In this document: piece after piece, positions 1-9,465 of the stretch
Numbering within the stretch: the stretch's first letter is position 1
Layout of the letters: each line of letters starts with the position of its first letter
From: an uncultured Pelagibacteraceae bacterium
Lineage (GTDB): Bacteria; Pseudomonadota; Alphaproteobacteria; Pelagibacterales; Pelagibacteraceae
Length of the DNA: 37,572 nucleotides
Assembly: GCA_902591845.1 (NCBI GenBank)
Contig: CACJCG010000004.1
Coordinates: forward strand, 1-37,572
Direction: 5' to 3'
Program-made: the position numbers and the translations under genes
The notes under the pieces: model-generated
Told to the model about the DNA's origin: nothing
Databases searched by the model: none
What the model saw: the letters and a program-made list of their open reading frames with translations, nothing else

Positions 1-147
1 GAAATTGATAAGGCGTCTCTTATACTAGAATTAAATAGGCCAAGAAAAAAACTCTGTCCAAAACTTGAAAAAAATGTAAAAATAAATCCAAATACAATTA
101 CTTTTAAACTTAAACTTTTAAACATAGAAAAAAATTATGACTTGTAA
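1..147 (+). CDS. C-terminal fragment of a CDS truncated by the window edge (unknown product)
   Basis: Frame 1 is open from base 1: EIDKASLILELNRPRKKLCPKLEKNVKINPNTITFKLKLLNIEKNYDL*, TAA at 145-147, overlapping the next ORF start at 137. Could be chance. Confidence 0.4.
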   Translation, partial: EIDKASLILELNRPRKKLCPKLEKNVKINPNTITFKLKLLNIEKNYDL

Positions 148-1012
148 TGTTGCTTTCATAGGTCTTGGGGTTATGGGCTACCCAATGGCTGGATATATAT
201 CAAAAGCCGGACACAATGTAACTGTTTTTAATAGAACTAAATCTAAAGCTGAAAAATGGATTGGTGAATATAAAGGTAAAATGGCCAATACACCTGCGGA
301 GGCTGCAGATGGTGCTGATTTCATTTTTACATGTGTAGGTAATGATGATGATTTAAGACAAGTAGCAACTGGAGAAAATGGATTATTTAACAAAGCAAAA
401 GCTGGGTCTATTTTTATTGATAACTCAACTGTATCTGCAGAAGTATCAAGAGAATTGAATAAAAAAGCAAATGATAAAGGGTTTAGTTTTTTAGATGCTC
501 CTATTTCAGGAGGTCAAGCTGGCGCTGAAGGCGGAATACTAACAGTAATGGTTGGTGGTGATGAAGAAGTATTTAAAAAGGCTGAGCCTGTAATTGATTG
601 TTATAGTAAAAAAGTAAAATTAATTGGTCCTTGTGGAAGTGGTCAGTTAACAAAGATGATGAACCAAATGTGTATTGCTGGAACAGTCCAAGGTTTATCT
701 GAAGCAATCAATTTTGGAATTAACGCTGGTTTGGATATGGATAAAGTTATGGAAACAATATCTAAAGGTGCAGCACAATCTTGGCAAATGGAAAATAGAT
801 ACCGAACTATGACCGATGATAAGTTTGATTATGGTTTTGCTATTGATTGGATGAGAAAAGATCTAAAAATTGCAATCGAGGAAGCAAAAAAAAATGGTTC
901 CCCTGTTCCTATAACAGAAATTATTGATGGTTATTACGCTGAGGTTCAAGAGATGGGTGGAAATCGTTGGGACAGCTCGGGTTTGATTGCTCGATTAAAA
1001 AAGAAAAAATAA
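137..1012 (+). CDS. NAD(P)-dependent oxidoreductase, 3-hydroxyisobutyrate dehydrogenase / tartronate semialdehyde reductase family
   Basis: N-terminal VAFIGLGVMGYPMAGYISKAGHNVTVFNRT Rossmann motif; FLDAPISGGQAGAEGGILTVMVGG signature; catalytic-Lys region GSGQLTKMMNQ. Confidence 0.93.
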   Translation: MTCNVAFIGLGVMGYPMAGYISKAGHNVTVFNRTKSKAEKWIGEYKGKMANTPAEAADGADFIFTCVGNDDDLRQVATGENGLFNKAKAGSIFIDNSTVSAEVSRELNKKANDKGFSFLDAPISGGQAGAEGGILTVMVGGDEEVFKKAEPVIDCYSKKVKLIGPCGSGQLTKMMNQMCIAGTVQGLSEAINFGINAGLDMDKVMETISKGAAQSWQMENRYRTMTDDKFDYGFAIDWMRKDLKIAIEEAKKNGSPVPITEIIDGYYAEVQEMGGNRWDSSGLIARLKKKK

Positions 1013-1017
1013 TATTT

Positions 1018-1623
1018 GTGACGGATACAGTTCCTTATTACGAGGACTTTGCAGAGATCAAAAAAAAAATTTGGTCAATGCTAGACAATGCTGTTAAAGA
1101 TAGAGGTTCTCCTTTTAGAATACCGGTATTCATTTGTGGTGATCAATCAGATCTAGATGGAAGAATTGTTGTTCTAAGAAAATCTGATCAATTAAATAAT
1201 CTTGTCCAATATCATAGTGATATTAGGTCGGATAAGATTGAAAAATTAAAAGCAAATAAAAATGCTGCAATGTTGTTTTACGACAAAGATGAAAAAATAC
1301 AGGTAAGATTAAAAGTTGAATGCACGATTAATCACAATAATGATGTAACAAAAGAATCTTGGTCTAGAACTCAACATATTAGTAGAAAATGTTATTTGGT
1401 TGATAATGGTCCTGGAACAGAGTCTGATATTCCAACTTCAGGTTTAAAACCAGAATTAGATAATTTTGATTACACCAAAGAACAAAGTGAAGAAGGTTAC
1501 AAAAACTTTACCGTCATTCAATGTAAGATTAAATCTATAGAATGGCTTTACTTAGCAGCTAAAGGCCATCGAAGAGCTAAGTTTAATTTGGAAAATAATA
1601 AAGATACCTGGTTAGTCCCATAG
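1018..1623 (+). CDS. Pyridoxamine 5'-phosphate oxidase-like FMN-binding protein
   Basis: GTG start at 1018 preferred over the listed 967 ATG, which lies inside the preceding gene. C-terminal HRRAKFNLENNKDTWLVP resembles PNPOx C-termini. Confidence 0.75.
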   Translation: MTDTVPYYEDFAEIKKKIWSMLDNAVKDRGSPFRIPVFICGDQSDLDGRIVVLRKSDQLNNLVQYHSDIRSDKIEKLKANKNAAMLFYDKDEKIQVRLKVECTINHNNDVTKESWSRTQHISRKCYLVDNGPGTESDIPTSGLKPELDNFDYTKEQSEEGYKNFTVIQCKIKSIEWLYLAAKGHRRAKFNLENNKDTWLVP

Positions 1624-1827
1624 ATGGTAACTGGATACATATTTACAGCATTTCTTATAATTTTAGGATTGGCTGTAATGAGATTTGGAAGTATTCATTT
1701 TAAAAAATTTAAAGAAGGTAAAACCAAAATTAAATCAAAGTTAAGTGGACAATTATCTTTTTTAATTTTATTTTTAATAATAATTGGATTGATAGTTTAT
1801 TCAGTCAACGATCTATTATTTAAGTAA
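1624..1827 (+). CDS. Small membrane protein, two predicted hydrophobic segments
   Basis: 67 aa ORF starting directly after the previous stop codon; hydrophobic segments flank a basic loop. Confidence 0.6.
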   Translation: MVTGYIFTAFLIILGLAVMRFGSIHFKKFKEGKTKIKSKLSGQLSFLILFLIIIGLIVYSVNDLLFK

Positions 1828-1840
1828 ATGAACTATTCTT

Positions 1841-2131
1841 TCAAATTCCTTTAATAATTATATTTGTACCTTCGGAATTATCTAATCTTATTTGTTTTAT
1901 TGGTTTATATTCTTCAGAATTGTACCATTCTAATGCTTTTTCATAACTAGGAAACTTAAGCACAATTATTCTTGGAAATTTTGTTTCTCCATCAAATATT
2001 TGGAATTCACCAGCTCTTACTAAAAATTCTCCACCAAATTTTTTAACAAGTGGAGTAACTTTTTCTACATACTCTTTGTAATTCTCAGAATTGGTTATTT
2101 TTAATTGAGCTATTACATATCCTGAGGGCAT
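1841..2131 (-). CDS. DUF1330 family protein
   Basis: MPSGYVIAQLKITNSENYKEYVEKVTPLVKKFGGEFLVRAGEFQIFDG...FPRIIVLKFPSYEKALEWYNSEEYKPIKQIR matches the DUF1330 pattern. Confidence 0.9.
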   Translation of the reverse strand: MPSGYVIAQLKITNSENYKEYVEKVTPLVKKFGGEFLVRAGEFQIFDGETKFPRIIVLKFPSYEKALEWYNSEEYKPIKQIRLDNSEGTNIIIKGI

Positions 2132-2140
2132 TTATCTCCT

Positions 2141-2653
2141 TTAAAAAATTGATTTAGAATATTTTTTCCAATTGTCTTGATAGTGTTTTGTGTTTTCAAA
2201 AACTGCTTTTTTTTCTTCTTCTGTTACTTCTCTAATTATTTTACCTGGTGAACCAACAACTAATGAATTATCTGGTATAACTTTATTTTCTGTTATTAAA
2301 GCTTTAGCTCCAATTATACAATTCTTGCCTATATTAGCTTTATTTAAAATAATAGCTCCAATTCCAATTAAACTATTATCTCCAATAGTGCATCCATGAA
2401 GCATAACTAAATGACCAACAGTAACATTTTTTCCTACTCTTAGTGGGCATCCAGGATCTGTGTGTAATACGCTTCCATCTTGTACATTAGATCCTTCACC
2501 AATATAAATATTTTCAATATCTCCTCTAAGCACTGTATTAAACCAAATACTTGTATTTTTTTCTAAAGTAACATCCCCTATTATGGTTGCATTAGGAGCT
2601 ACCCAATTTTCGCCAGAGTTTTTTGGTTTTTTATCTTTTAAATCATAAAACAT
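2141..2653 (-). CDS. Gamma carbonic anhydrase family protein (left-handed beta-helix)
   Basis: VLRGDIENIYIGEGSNVQDGSVLHTDPGCPLRVGKNVTVGHLVMLHGCTIGDNSLIGIGA hexapeptide repeats and His ligand positions. Confidence 0.95.
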   Translation of the reverse strand: MFYDLKDKKPKNSGENWVAPNATIIGDVTLEKNTSIWFNTVLRGDIENIYIGEGSNVQDGSVLHTDPGCPLRVGKNVTVGHLVMLHGCTIGDNSLIGIGAIILNKANIGKNCIIGAKALITENKVIPDNSLVVGSPGKIIREVTEEEKKAVFENTKHYQDNWKKYSKSIF

Positions 2654-2672
2654 AATCTATATATTTTACATT

Positions 2673-3227
2673 ATGCCTATACAAACTCCAATATGTGATT
2701 TTGGTCATAAAGCTGTTCCATTTAGATTAAAATCAACAGAAAATAAAATTCTTTCCTTAAATGACATCAAAGGGGAAAACGGAACTTTGATAATGTTCAT
2801 TTGTAATCATTGCCCATATGTAAAAGCTATTACAAAAGAATTAGTTGAGGATTGTAGTGAATTAAACAAAATTGGTATCAACTCAGTTGCTATTTGCTCA
2901 AATGACTTTGTTAATTATCCAGATGACTCGTTTGATAACATGATTAAGTTTTCAAATGAAAATCATTTCAATTTTCCTTACTTACATGATGAGACACAAG
3001 AAATTGCTAAAGCATATGATGCTGTATGTACTCCAGATTTCTTTGGCTATAATAAAAATTTAGAGCTTCAATACAGAGGACGATTAAGAGAACTTAAAAA
3101 GTTTATTCCAGTTAAAGAAGGAGAAAGTGATCTAATAAGAGCTATGAGACAAATAGCTGAAACCGGAAAAGGTCCTAAAGATCAAATTCCGAGTGCGGGC
3201 TGCGGTATTAAATGGAAGTATGATTAA
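2673..3227 (+). CDS. Thioredoxin-fold (AhpC/TSA/redoxin-like) protein
   Basis: FICNHCPYVKAITKELVEDC CxxC motif; GYNKNLELQYRGRL; typical length 184 aa. Confidence 0.9.
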   Translation: MPIQTPICDFGHKAVPFRLKSTENKILSLNDIKGENGTLIMFICNHCPYVKAITKELVEDCSELNKIGINSVAICSNDFVNYPDDSFDNMIKFSNENHFNFPYLHDETQEIAKAYDAVCTPDFFGYNKNLELQYRGRLRELKKFIPVKEGESDLIRAMRQIAETGKGPKDQIPSAGCGIKWKYD

Positions 3228-4309
3228 TGTATCTAATTGTAACTAGATCATTCCCACCTGAGCTTGGTGGCATGCAAAGTCTAATGTGGGGCCTATCAAA
3301 AGAGTTATCAAAAAACTTCATGATAAAAGTTTTTGCAGATCATATAGAAAGTCACACAGATTTTGATGAACAAGCTTCTTTTTCAATCGAAAGAGTTGGT
3401 GGAATTAAATTACTAAGAAAATATAGAAAAGCACAATTAATTAATGAATATATCAAAGAAAATAAAATTGATGGTATTATTGCTGATCATTGGAAAAGTT
3501 TAGAACTTATTAAAACTTCTAAGAAAAAATACTGTTTAATTCATAGTAAAGAAATAAATCATCCTAAAGGTTCTAATCAAAACAAAAGAGTAGTTAATGT
3601 TTTAAATAATGTTGAAAAAGTTATAGCAAATTCTCAGTTTACAAGAAATTTAGCGATAGAAATAGGTATTAATGCAAATAAAGTAATTGTAATAAATCCT
3701 GGTGTGTATCCTGCCGAAAAATTAAATAAAAAAACTTTAGATAAAGTTGAAAGCATACTTAAAGTTAAAAATCCAAGACTAGTTACAGTTTCAAGATTTG
3801 ATAAACGTAAAAATCACGAAAAAGTAGTAATGGCTCTAAGAAATTTAAAACAAAATTATCCTGATATTGTTTACATATGTGTTGGATATGGAGAGGAAGA
3901 AGAAAATATTAAGAAACTGGTGAAAGAACTAGATCTTGAAGCACAAGTTATGTTTTTTAAAGACATTAGTAATGATTTAAAAAATGCATTAGTTTCAAAA
4001 TCAAATATCTTTGTAATGCCATCCATAATTCATAAAAAATCAGTTGAGGGTTTTGGTATAGCTTATGTTGAGGCTGCACAATACGGTATACCGTCCATTG
4101 GTGGTAAAGATGGTGGAGCTGCAGATGCAATTGATCATGAAAAAACTGGTTTAATATGTGATGGAAATAATCTTGATGACATTTATTCCTCTATTTACTC
4201 TTTACTGGAAAATAAAAAATATTTGAAGTTTGGAAAAAATGCAAAAGAATTTGTGAATAAATTTCAATGGTCAAAAATAGTTGAAGAATATAAAAAGATA
4301 CTAAATTGA
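3227..4309 (+). CDS. Glycosyltransferase family 1/4 (GT-B)
   Basis: SFPPELGGMQSLMWGLSKEL N-terminus; VSRFDKRKNHEKVVMAL; EGFGIAYVEAAQYGIPSIGGKDGGAADAI. ATG overlaps the upstream TAA. Confidence 0.92.
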   Translation: MYLIVTRSFPPELGGMQSLMWGLSKELSKNFMIKVFADHIESHTDFDEQASFSIERVGGIKLLRKYRKAQLINEYIKENKIDGIIADHWKSLELIKTSKKKYCLIHSKEINHPKGSNQNKRVVNVLNNVEKVIANSQFTRNLAIEIGINANKVIVINPGVYPAEKLNKKTLDKVESILKVKNPRLVTVSRFDKRKNHEKVVMALRNLKQNYPDIVYICVGYGEEEENIKKLVKELDLEAQVMFFKDISNDLKNALVSKSNIFVMPSIIHKKSVEGFGIAYVEAAQYGIPSIGGKDGGAADAIDHEKTGLICDGNNLDDIYSSIYSLLENKKYLKFGKNAKEFVNKFQWSKIVEEYKKILN

Positions 4310-5196
4310 TTTCAAATAATAAATTAGCAATTTTTTTAATTATAATCTCAGTTTTTTGTGGAACATTAATGTTAACCTTTTTAAAATTAGCACAAGAAGA
4401 AGTTAATGTTTATGTTGCTGGATTTTTTAGATTTTTATTTGGTTTCCTAATTATTTTTCCTTATATGTTAAAATCTAAATTTACAGTTTTTAAAACTAAT
4501 CATCATAAAAAACATTTTTTAAGAGCAGTTTTAAATTTACCTTCAATGCTGTTATATTTCTCAGCTTTAGTAATGATGCCAATTGAAAAAGCTACTGCAA
4601 TATCTTTTGTTGTTCCTTTCATAGTAACTATTTTGGCTGTTTTGTTTCTTGGAGAAAAAATTTACATATACAGAAGTTTTGCACTAGTTTTAGGATTTAT
4701 TGGAATGTTAATAATTTTAAGACCAGGAATAATTAATATCTCTATTGGTGTTTATATGGCACTAGCCTCATCTTTTTTGTGGTCAATAGTGATTATAATT
4801 ACAAAAACTATTACAAAAGATGATAGCTCGATTACAATTTTATCTTATGGATACGTGTATATGACAATTTTTAGTTTCATTATTGCATTGTTTTATTGGC
4901 AAACACCTAGTTTACAAACTTTGATTTATTTATTTTTTGCTGGTCTATCTGGTACATTGTTACATCTTTGTATTAATCATGCGTATAAACTAGTTGATGT
5001 GAGCATGACACAACCATACTCGTTTCTAAGTTTAGTGTTTGCTTCTTTAATTGGATATTATGTTTTTAGTGAAACACCCGACCTCTTCACCTGGATTGGT
5101 GCAAGTGTAATATTTATAGGGGTTATTATTATGTCATATCGTGAAATGAAGCTTGATAAAGAAATTATAAGAAAACGAATAGATATTAAATCTTAA
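4306..5196 (+). CDS. DMT superfamily (EamA) permease
   Basis: About ten hydrophobic segments, EamA-type repeats; TTG start overlapping the upstream stop. Confidence 0.9.
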   Translation: MISNNKLAIFLIIISVFCGTLMLTFLKLAQEEVNVYVAGFFRFLFGFLIIFPYMLKSKFTVFKTNHHKKHFLRAVLNLPSMLLYFSALVMMPIEKATAISFVVPFIVTILAVLFLGEKIYIYRSFALVLGFIGMLIILRPGIINISIGVYMALASSFLWSIVIIITKTITKDDSSITILSYGYVYMTIFSFIIALFYWQTPSLQTLIYLFFAGLSGTLLHLCINHAYKLVDVSMTQPYSFLSLVFASLIGYYVFSETPDLFTWIGASVIFIGVIIMSYREMKLDKEIIRKRIDIKS

Positions 5197-6692
5197 TTTT
5201 TCTTCTTAAAAGTTTTGTAGATATGCCAAACTACAATTAAAATTGTAGTAGCTAAGATACATGCAGTTAAAGTTCTATCCCACAAAAATTCCCAAGAACC
5301 ATTACTTAATAATAAAGATCGTCTCAAGTTTTCTTCCATCAATCCACCAAGTACAAAAGCTAATATCAAAGGTGGCATCGGAAAATCATATAATCTTAAA
5401 AAGGTAGCTACTACAGCTATTCCAATCATTAAATAAATATCAAAATTATTAAATGACATTACATAAATCCCAGTAACAGAGAAAAATAAAATTAAAGGAA
5501 TTAAATAATTTTTAGGAACAGCAAGAATTCTAGCTATATAAGGAATGAGTGGTAAATTTAATATAAGAAGAATTACCATTCCAATATACATAGACATAAT
5601 TATTGACCAAAAAATCTCTGGATTAGTCATGTAAAGTCTAGGACCAGGCTGAACACCAAATCCTAAAAGTGCACCAAGCATTACCGCGGTTGTTCCACTT
5701 CCGGGAATTCCCAAAGTAAGCATAGGCACAAAAGAACCTGAGCAAGCTGCATTATTTGCAGTTTCTGGTGCAGATAAACCATTTACACTGCCTTTACCAA
5801 ATTTTTCTTTCTCTTCATCGCTAACAACATTTCGTTCCATCCCATAAGCTAAAAAGGACGCAATTGTTGCACCAGCTCCTGGAAGAACACCAATTAAAAA
5901 ACCAATTACTGATGATCTTGGAATTGTTTTATACATTTTGGTTCGTTCTTCTTTATTAATCTTAATAGAACCTAATTCAGTTAATGAAACTTGTTTAGCA
6001 GCACTGGTTGGATCATTTCTTTTTAAAATAATTGTTAAGGCTTCGCTCATTGCAAATGTTGCCATTACAACAAGTACAAAACTAATACCATCAGTTAAGT
6101 TCATATTGTTAAATGTAAATCTCGTAATATCAGACAAACTATCTTGACCAACGGAAGCTAACATCAAACCTAAAACAACCATCATCATTGCTTTTAAAAA
6201 TTGTCCTTTAGATGAAAAAGCAGCGATTGCAGTTAAACCTAAAATCATTAAAGCAAAATAATCTGGTGACCTAAAAGACAAACTTACTTTTGATAAGCTT
6301 GGTGCCATAAACAATAAATAAATTGCAGATAAAGTTCCACCTGCAAACGAGCTCCAGGCTGCAATCGCTAAAGCTTTACCCGCTTTACCTTGTTGTGCCA
6401 TAGGATAACCATCAAATGAAGTTGCAACAGTTCCGGGAACACCAGGTGCATTTAATAATATAGAAGAAGTAGAACCACCAAATACTGCTCCATAATAAAC
6501 ACCAGCCATCAAAATTAATCCTGTCGCAGGATCAAAACCATAAGTAATTGGTATCATTAATGCGATTGCTGTCATTGGACCAAGACCAGGAAGCATTCCA
6601 ATGATTGTTCCAAAAAAACAACCAACCATAACCATTAATATATTTTGTAAAGTAAGTGCAGTTGTTAATCCAATTAATATTCCTTCAATCAT
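5193..6692 (-). CDS. tctA: Tripartite tricarboxylate transporter large permease, TctA family
   Basis: GTIIGMLPGLGPMTAIALMIPITYG and GVLPGAGATIASFLAYGMER signatures; followed upstream by TctB and TctC. Confidence 0.97.
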   Translation of the reverse strand: MIEGILIGLTTALTLQNILMVMVGCFFGTIIGMLPGLGPMTAIALMIPITYGFDPATGLILMAGVYYGAVFGGSTSSILLNAPGVPGTVATSFDGYPMAQQGKAGKALAIAAWSSFAGGTLSAIYLLFMAPSLSKVSLSFRSPDYFALMILGLTAIAAFSSKGQFLKAMMMVVLGLMLASVGQDSLSDITRFTFNNMNLTDGISFVLVVMATFAMSEALTIILKRNDPTSAAKQVSLTELGSIKINKEERTKMYKTIPRSSVIGFLIGVLPGAGATIASFLAYGMERNVVSDEEKEKFGKGSVNGLSAPETANNAACSGSFVPMLTLGIPGSGTTAVMLGALLGFGVQPGPRLYMTNPEIFWSIIMSMYIGMVILLILNLPLIPYIARILAVPKNYLIPLILFFSVTGIYVMSFNNFDIYLMIGIAVVATFLRLYDFPMPPLILAFVLGGLMEENLRRSLLLSNGSWEFLWDRTLTACILATTILIVVWHIYKTFKKKN

Positions 6693-7159
6693 CCCATAAC
6701 TCCAATTGACTGTAAGAATGGATCTCTCAAATAAATATCAAGAATACCATGAAGAAGATACATAAATGCAGCAACAAATGGAAAGGATAATAAAAACATT
6801 AAAATCCATCTTCGTTCTCCTAAGAAATAATATGAAGCAAATAAAAATAAAGAAGTGGTTAAAAAATAACCAACTTTTAAAATTGTAGCTCCATAAATAA
6901 TAGCAATAAGTATAAGTATACCTGTTTTCTTGTATTCTAAATTTTTATGATCAACTTTAATAGTATTTGGGTCTGGTAAAATAAGTTTTAATCCAGAAAA
7001 AAATAATCCTGCATAACCTAAATAAATTGGAAATGTTCTTGCATTAAATGGTGCATTTTCGTCAAATGCAAAAACTTGAATTTGGTAAGCAGTATATAAA
7101 TAAAATGCTGAAAAAATAAAAAAGAGCAGTGATATAATTTTTGTAGTATTTATATTCAC
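6689..7159 (-). CDS. tctB: Tripartite tricarboxylate transporter small permease, TctB family
   Basis: 156 aa, four hydrophobic segments, GTG start, 4-nt overlap with tctA. Confidence 0.9.
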   Translation of the reverse strand: MNINTTKIISLLFFIFSAFYLYTAYQIQVFAFDENAPFNARTFPIYLGYAGLFFSGLKLILPDPNTIKVDHKNLEYKKTGILILIAIIYGATILKVGYFLTTSLFLFASYYFLGERRWILMFLLSFPFVAAFMYLLHGILDIYLRDPFLQSIGVMG

Positions 7160-7186
7160 TGCTCTAATTTTAAATAACCCTAAGGA

Positions 7187-8167
7187 TTATATCACTCCTA
7201 GTTTTTTCATAAGAGCTGTCATTTCTTGAGTTTGTTTTTCTAAGAAAGAAACAAACTTGCCTTCTGGGTTATAAATATTAACCCAAGCATTTCTTGCTCT
7301 GACAGTTTCCCATTCAGGAGTTTTTTGTACATCGCCAAGCATTTTTGCAATAGCTGATCTATCGGCATTGCTCATACCTGGAGGACCAAAGAAACCTCTC
7401 CAGTTAACAAATTGTACATCATATCCTTGTTCTTTAAGAGTTGGTGCATCTGGCGCATCAGAAACTCTTGAAGGAGCAGTAATACCAATAATTCTCACTT
7501 GGTCTCTTGCACCCATCAATTCACCTAAACCAGTTGAAATTATTTGAGTTTCTCCGGATAAAAGTCCAGCTAAAGCTTTTCCACCAGCATCATAAGGAAT
7601 GTATTGAACAGCATTTGGATCTGCACCTGCAGCTTGGAAAGCTAAAGCGCCAATTAAATGGTCCATACTTCCTCTTACTGATCCACCAGCCATTTTCACT
7701 GAACTTGGATCTTTTTTGTAAGCATTAACTACATCTTTAAAATTTTTAAAAGATGAGCTTTTTGCAACTGCAATAGCACCGTAGTCACCAATAACACCAG
7801 CGATTGGCACAACATCTTTATAAGATAAAGTTCCACTTCCTTTTACATAGCCTTTGTGTCTAGTAATTGATCTTAATACTAATGGCGTTGATTGAACTAA
7901 AACTGTATTAGCAGGTTTAGTATTAATCATGTAAGCCAAAGCTTTACCACCACCACCACCTGACATATTTTCAAATGATGCACTATTTAACATTCCAGCT
8001 TTTGTTAAAGCCTCTCCAGTACCTCTTGCAGTTCCATCCCAACCACCACCAGCACCACCACCGATTACAAAGTGCAATTTATCAATTGCTACTGAGCTTG
8101 TAGTTGTTGCTGAGAATAATAGGATTGCTGAGAATAATACTGAAACTATTTTTTTTAAGTTTTTCAT
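7187..8167 (-). CDS. tctC: Tripartite tricarboxylate transporter substrate-binding protein (TctC/Bug family)
   Basis: Signal peptide; VIGGGAGGGWDGTARGTGEAL; IPYDAGGKALAGLLSGETQ; in operon with tctBA. Confidence 0.96.
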   Translation of the reverse strand: MKNLKKIVSVLFSAILLFSATTTSSVAIDKLHFVIGGGAGGGWDGTARGTGEALTKAGMLNSASFENMSGGGGGKALAYMINTKPANTVLVQSTPLVLRSITRHKGYVKGSGTLSYKDVVPIAGVIGDYGAIAVAKSSSFKNFKDVVNAYKKDPSSVKMAGGSVRGSMDHLIGALAFQAAGADPNAVQYIPYDAGGKALAGLLSGETQIISTGLGELMGARDQVRIIGITAPSRVSDAPDAPTLKEQGYDVQFVNWRGFFGPPGMSNADRSAIAKMLGDVQKTPEWETVRARNAWVNIYNPEGKFVSFLEKQTQEMTALMKKLGVI

Positions 8168-8388
8168 TATTTATTCCTCTCTAATTTAAAAACGCTAGTT
8201 AATTATAGTCTTAATATTTATTCAACCTGTAATTAAGCAACACAACTTTTAATTGAAACTGTTTTAACAAAAAAATATCAATCAAATGTGATATTTTATT
8301 ATTTTTACAGATTAAAGTTTCTCTTAATTCACTAGTTTTAATTTCTTTTTTCTTATCTTTTAAAAAGTTGATGATAGAAGCTTAATAA

Positions 8389-9465
8389 ATGATTAATCAT
8401 AAAATCACATTTCATCTTAACAATACAAAAAAAATTTTTTCAATTAAATTTGTTTCTGTTCTATTAATTTCTATTCCTAGCGCAATTATTGCTGACTATT
8501 TTAATATTCCTCTAGCTTGGTTTTTAGGACCAATGATTATCACGTCAATTGCTGCTTTATCAGGTCTAAAAATCATGATGCCTAAAATTATGTTGAGCTT
8601 TATCTTGATAATTTTAGGTTTGCATATTGGAAATTACATAGACCAAAGTCTATTTAATCAAATGGTTGATTGGATTTGGACTTCATTAATTATGTTAATC
8701 TACATAATAATTTGTATTTTAGTTGTCGCTAAATACCTTAAAAAATTTGCAAGTTATGAAGAAAAAGCCTCAATATTTTCAGCAGCTCCTGGTGCACTGG
8801 GTCCTTTAATGATTTTAGCTGAAAATGAAAAAACAGATTTATCTCAAGTCGCAACCTCTCATTTAATTAGATTGATAATTATAATAACTGTCATTCCATT
8901 TATTATAGTTAATAATACTGACAACAATGTTTTGTTAAATGATGACTTTAATTATTTAGCTCAAAATCATTTAAATTTAATTTTACTTATTATTGCATCT
9001 TTATTTTTTATTTTTGTTTTTGATAAAATTAGAATTCCTGCAGCTTTACTATCTGGAACATTGTTTGCCAGTGGATTGTTACAAATTACAGATATAGCCT
9101 CATATAAATTGCCAGATGAAACAGTAAATTTTTGTCTGTTAATTCTTGGTGCTTCAGTTGGCTGTAGGTTTGCTGAAAAAACTGTTAAAGAAATAGCTAA
9201 TAATTCTCTTCATAGTATTGTAGCTACTACTATTTTGGTGATATTAGGTTTAGTTGCAGCCTATGTTGCAACATTATTTGTAGAGACAAATATTTTAACT
9301 TTAATATTGTCATTTAGTCCTGGGGGGATTTATGAGGTAGCAGTTATAGCAATTGCTTTTGATTTAGATCCAGACTTTGTCGCTTTTCATCATATAATCA
9401 GATTGCTTTTCATACTTTTCACTGTTCCTATATTTTTAAGAGTATTAGAAAAAATTAAGAAATAA
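8389..9465 (+). CDS. AbrB family membrane protein (duplicated AbrB-type transmembrane domain)
   Basis: IPLAWFLGPMIITSIAALSGLKI and SFSPGGIYEVAVIAIAFDLDPDFVAFHHIIRLLFI motifs. Confidence 0.93.
   Translation: MINHKITFHLNNTKKIFSIKFVSVLLISIPSAIIADYFNIPLAWFLGPMIITSIAALSGLKIMMPKIMLSFILIILGLHIGNYIDQSLFNQMVDWIWTSLIMLIYIIICILVVAKYLKKFASYEEKASIFSAAPGALGPLMILAENEKTDLSQVATSHLIRLIIIITVIPFIIVNNTDNNVLLNDDFNYLAQNHLNLILLIIASLFFIFVFDKIRIPAALLSGTLFASGLLQITDIASYKLPDETVNFCLLILGASVGCRFAEKTVKEIANNSLHSIVATTILVILGLVAAYVATLFVETNILTLILSFSPGGIYEVAVIAIAFDLDPDFVAFHHIIRLLFILFTVPIFLRVLEKIKK

Noticed and set aside
178-393. Antisense ORF (71 aa, minus) inside the HIBADH-like gene
   Set aside because: Fully within a well-supported CDS on the opposite strand; no recognisable domain.
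967-1017. Upstream ATG extension of the PNPOx-like ORF
   Set aside because: Lies inside the preceding CDS; GTG 1018 gives a cleaner junction.
2190-2399. Antisense ORF inside gamma carbonic anhydrase
   Set aside because: Shadow ORF of a strongly conserved gene.
5938-6147. Antisense ORF inside tctA
   Set aside because: Shadow ORF; no start context or domain.
7507-7728. Antisense ORF inside tctC
   Set aside because: Low-complexity His/Leu/Gln-rich reading of the opposite strand; not protein-like.
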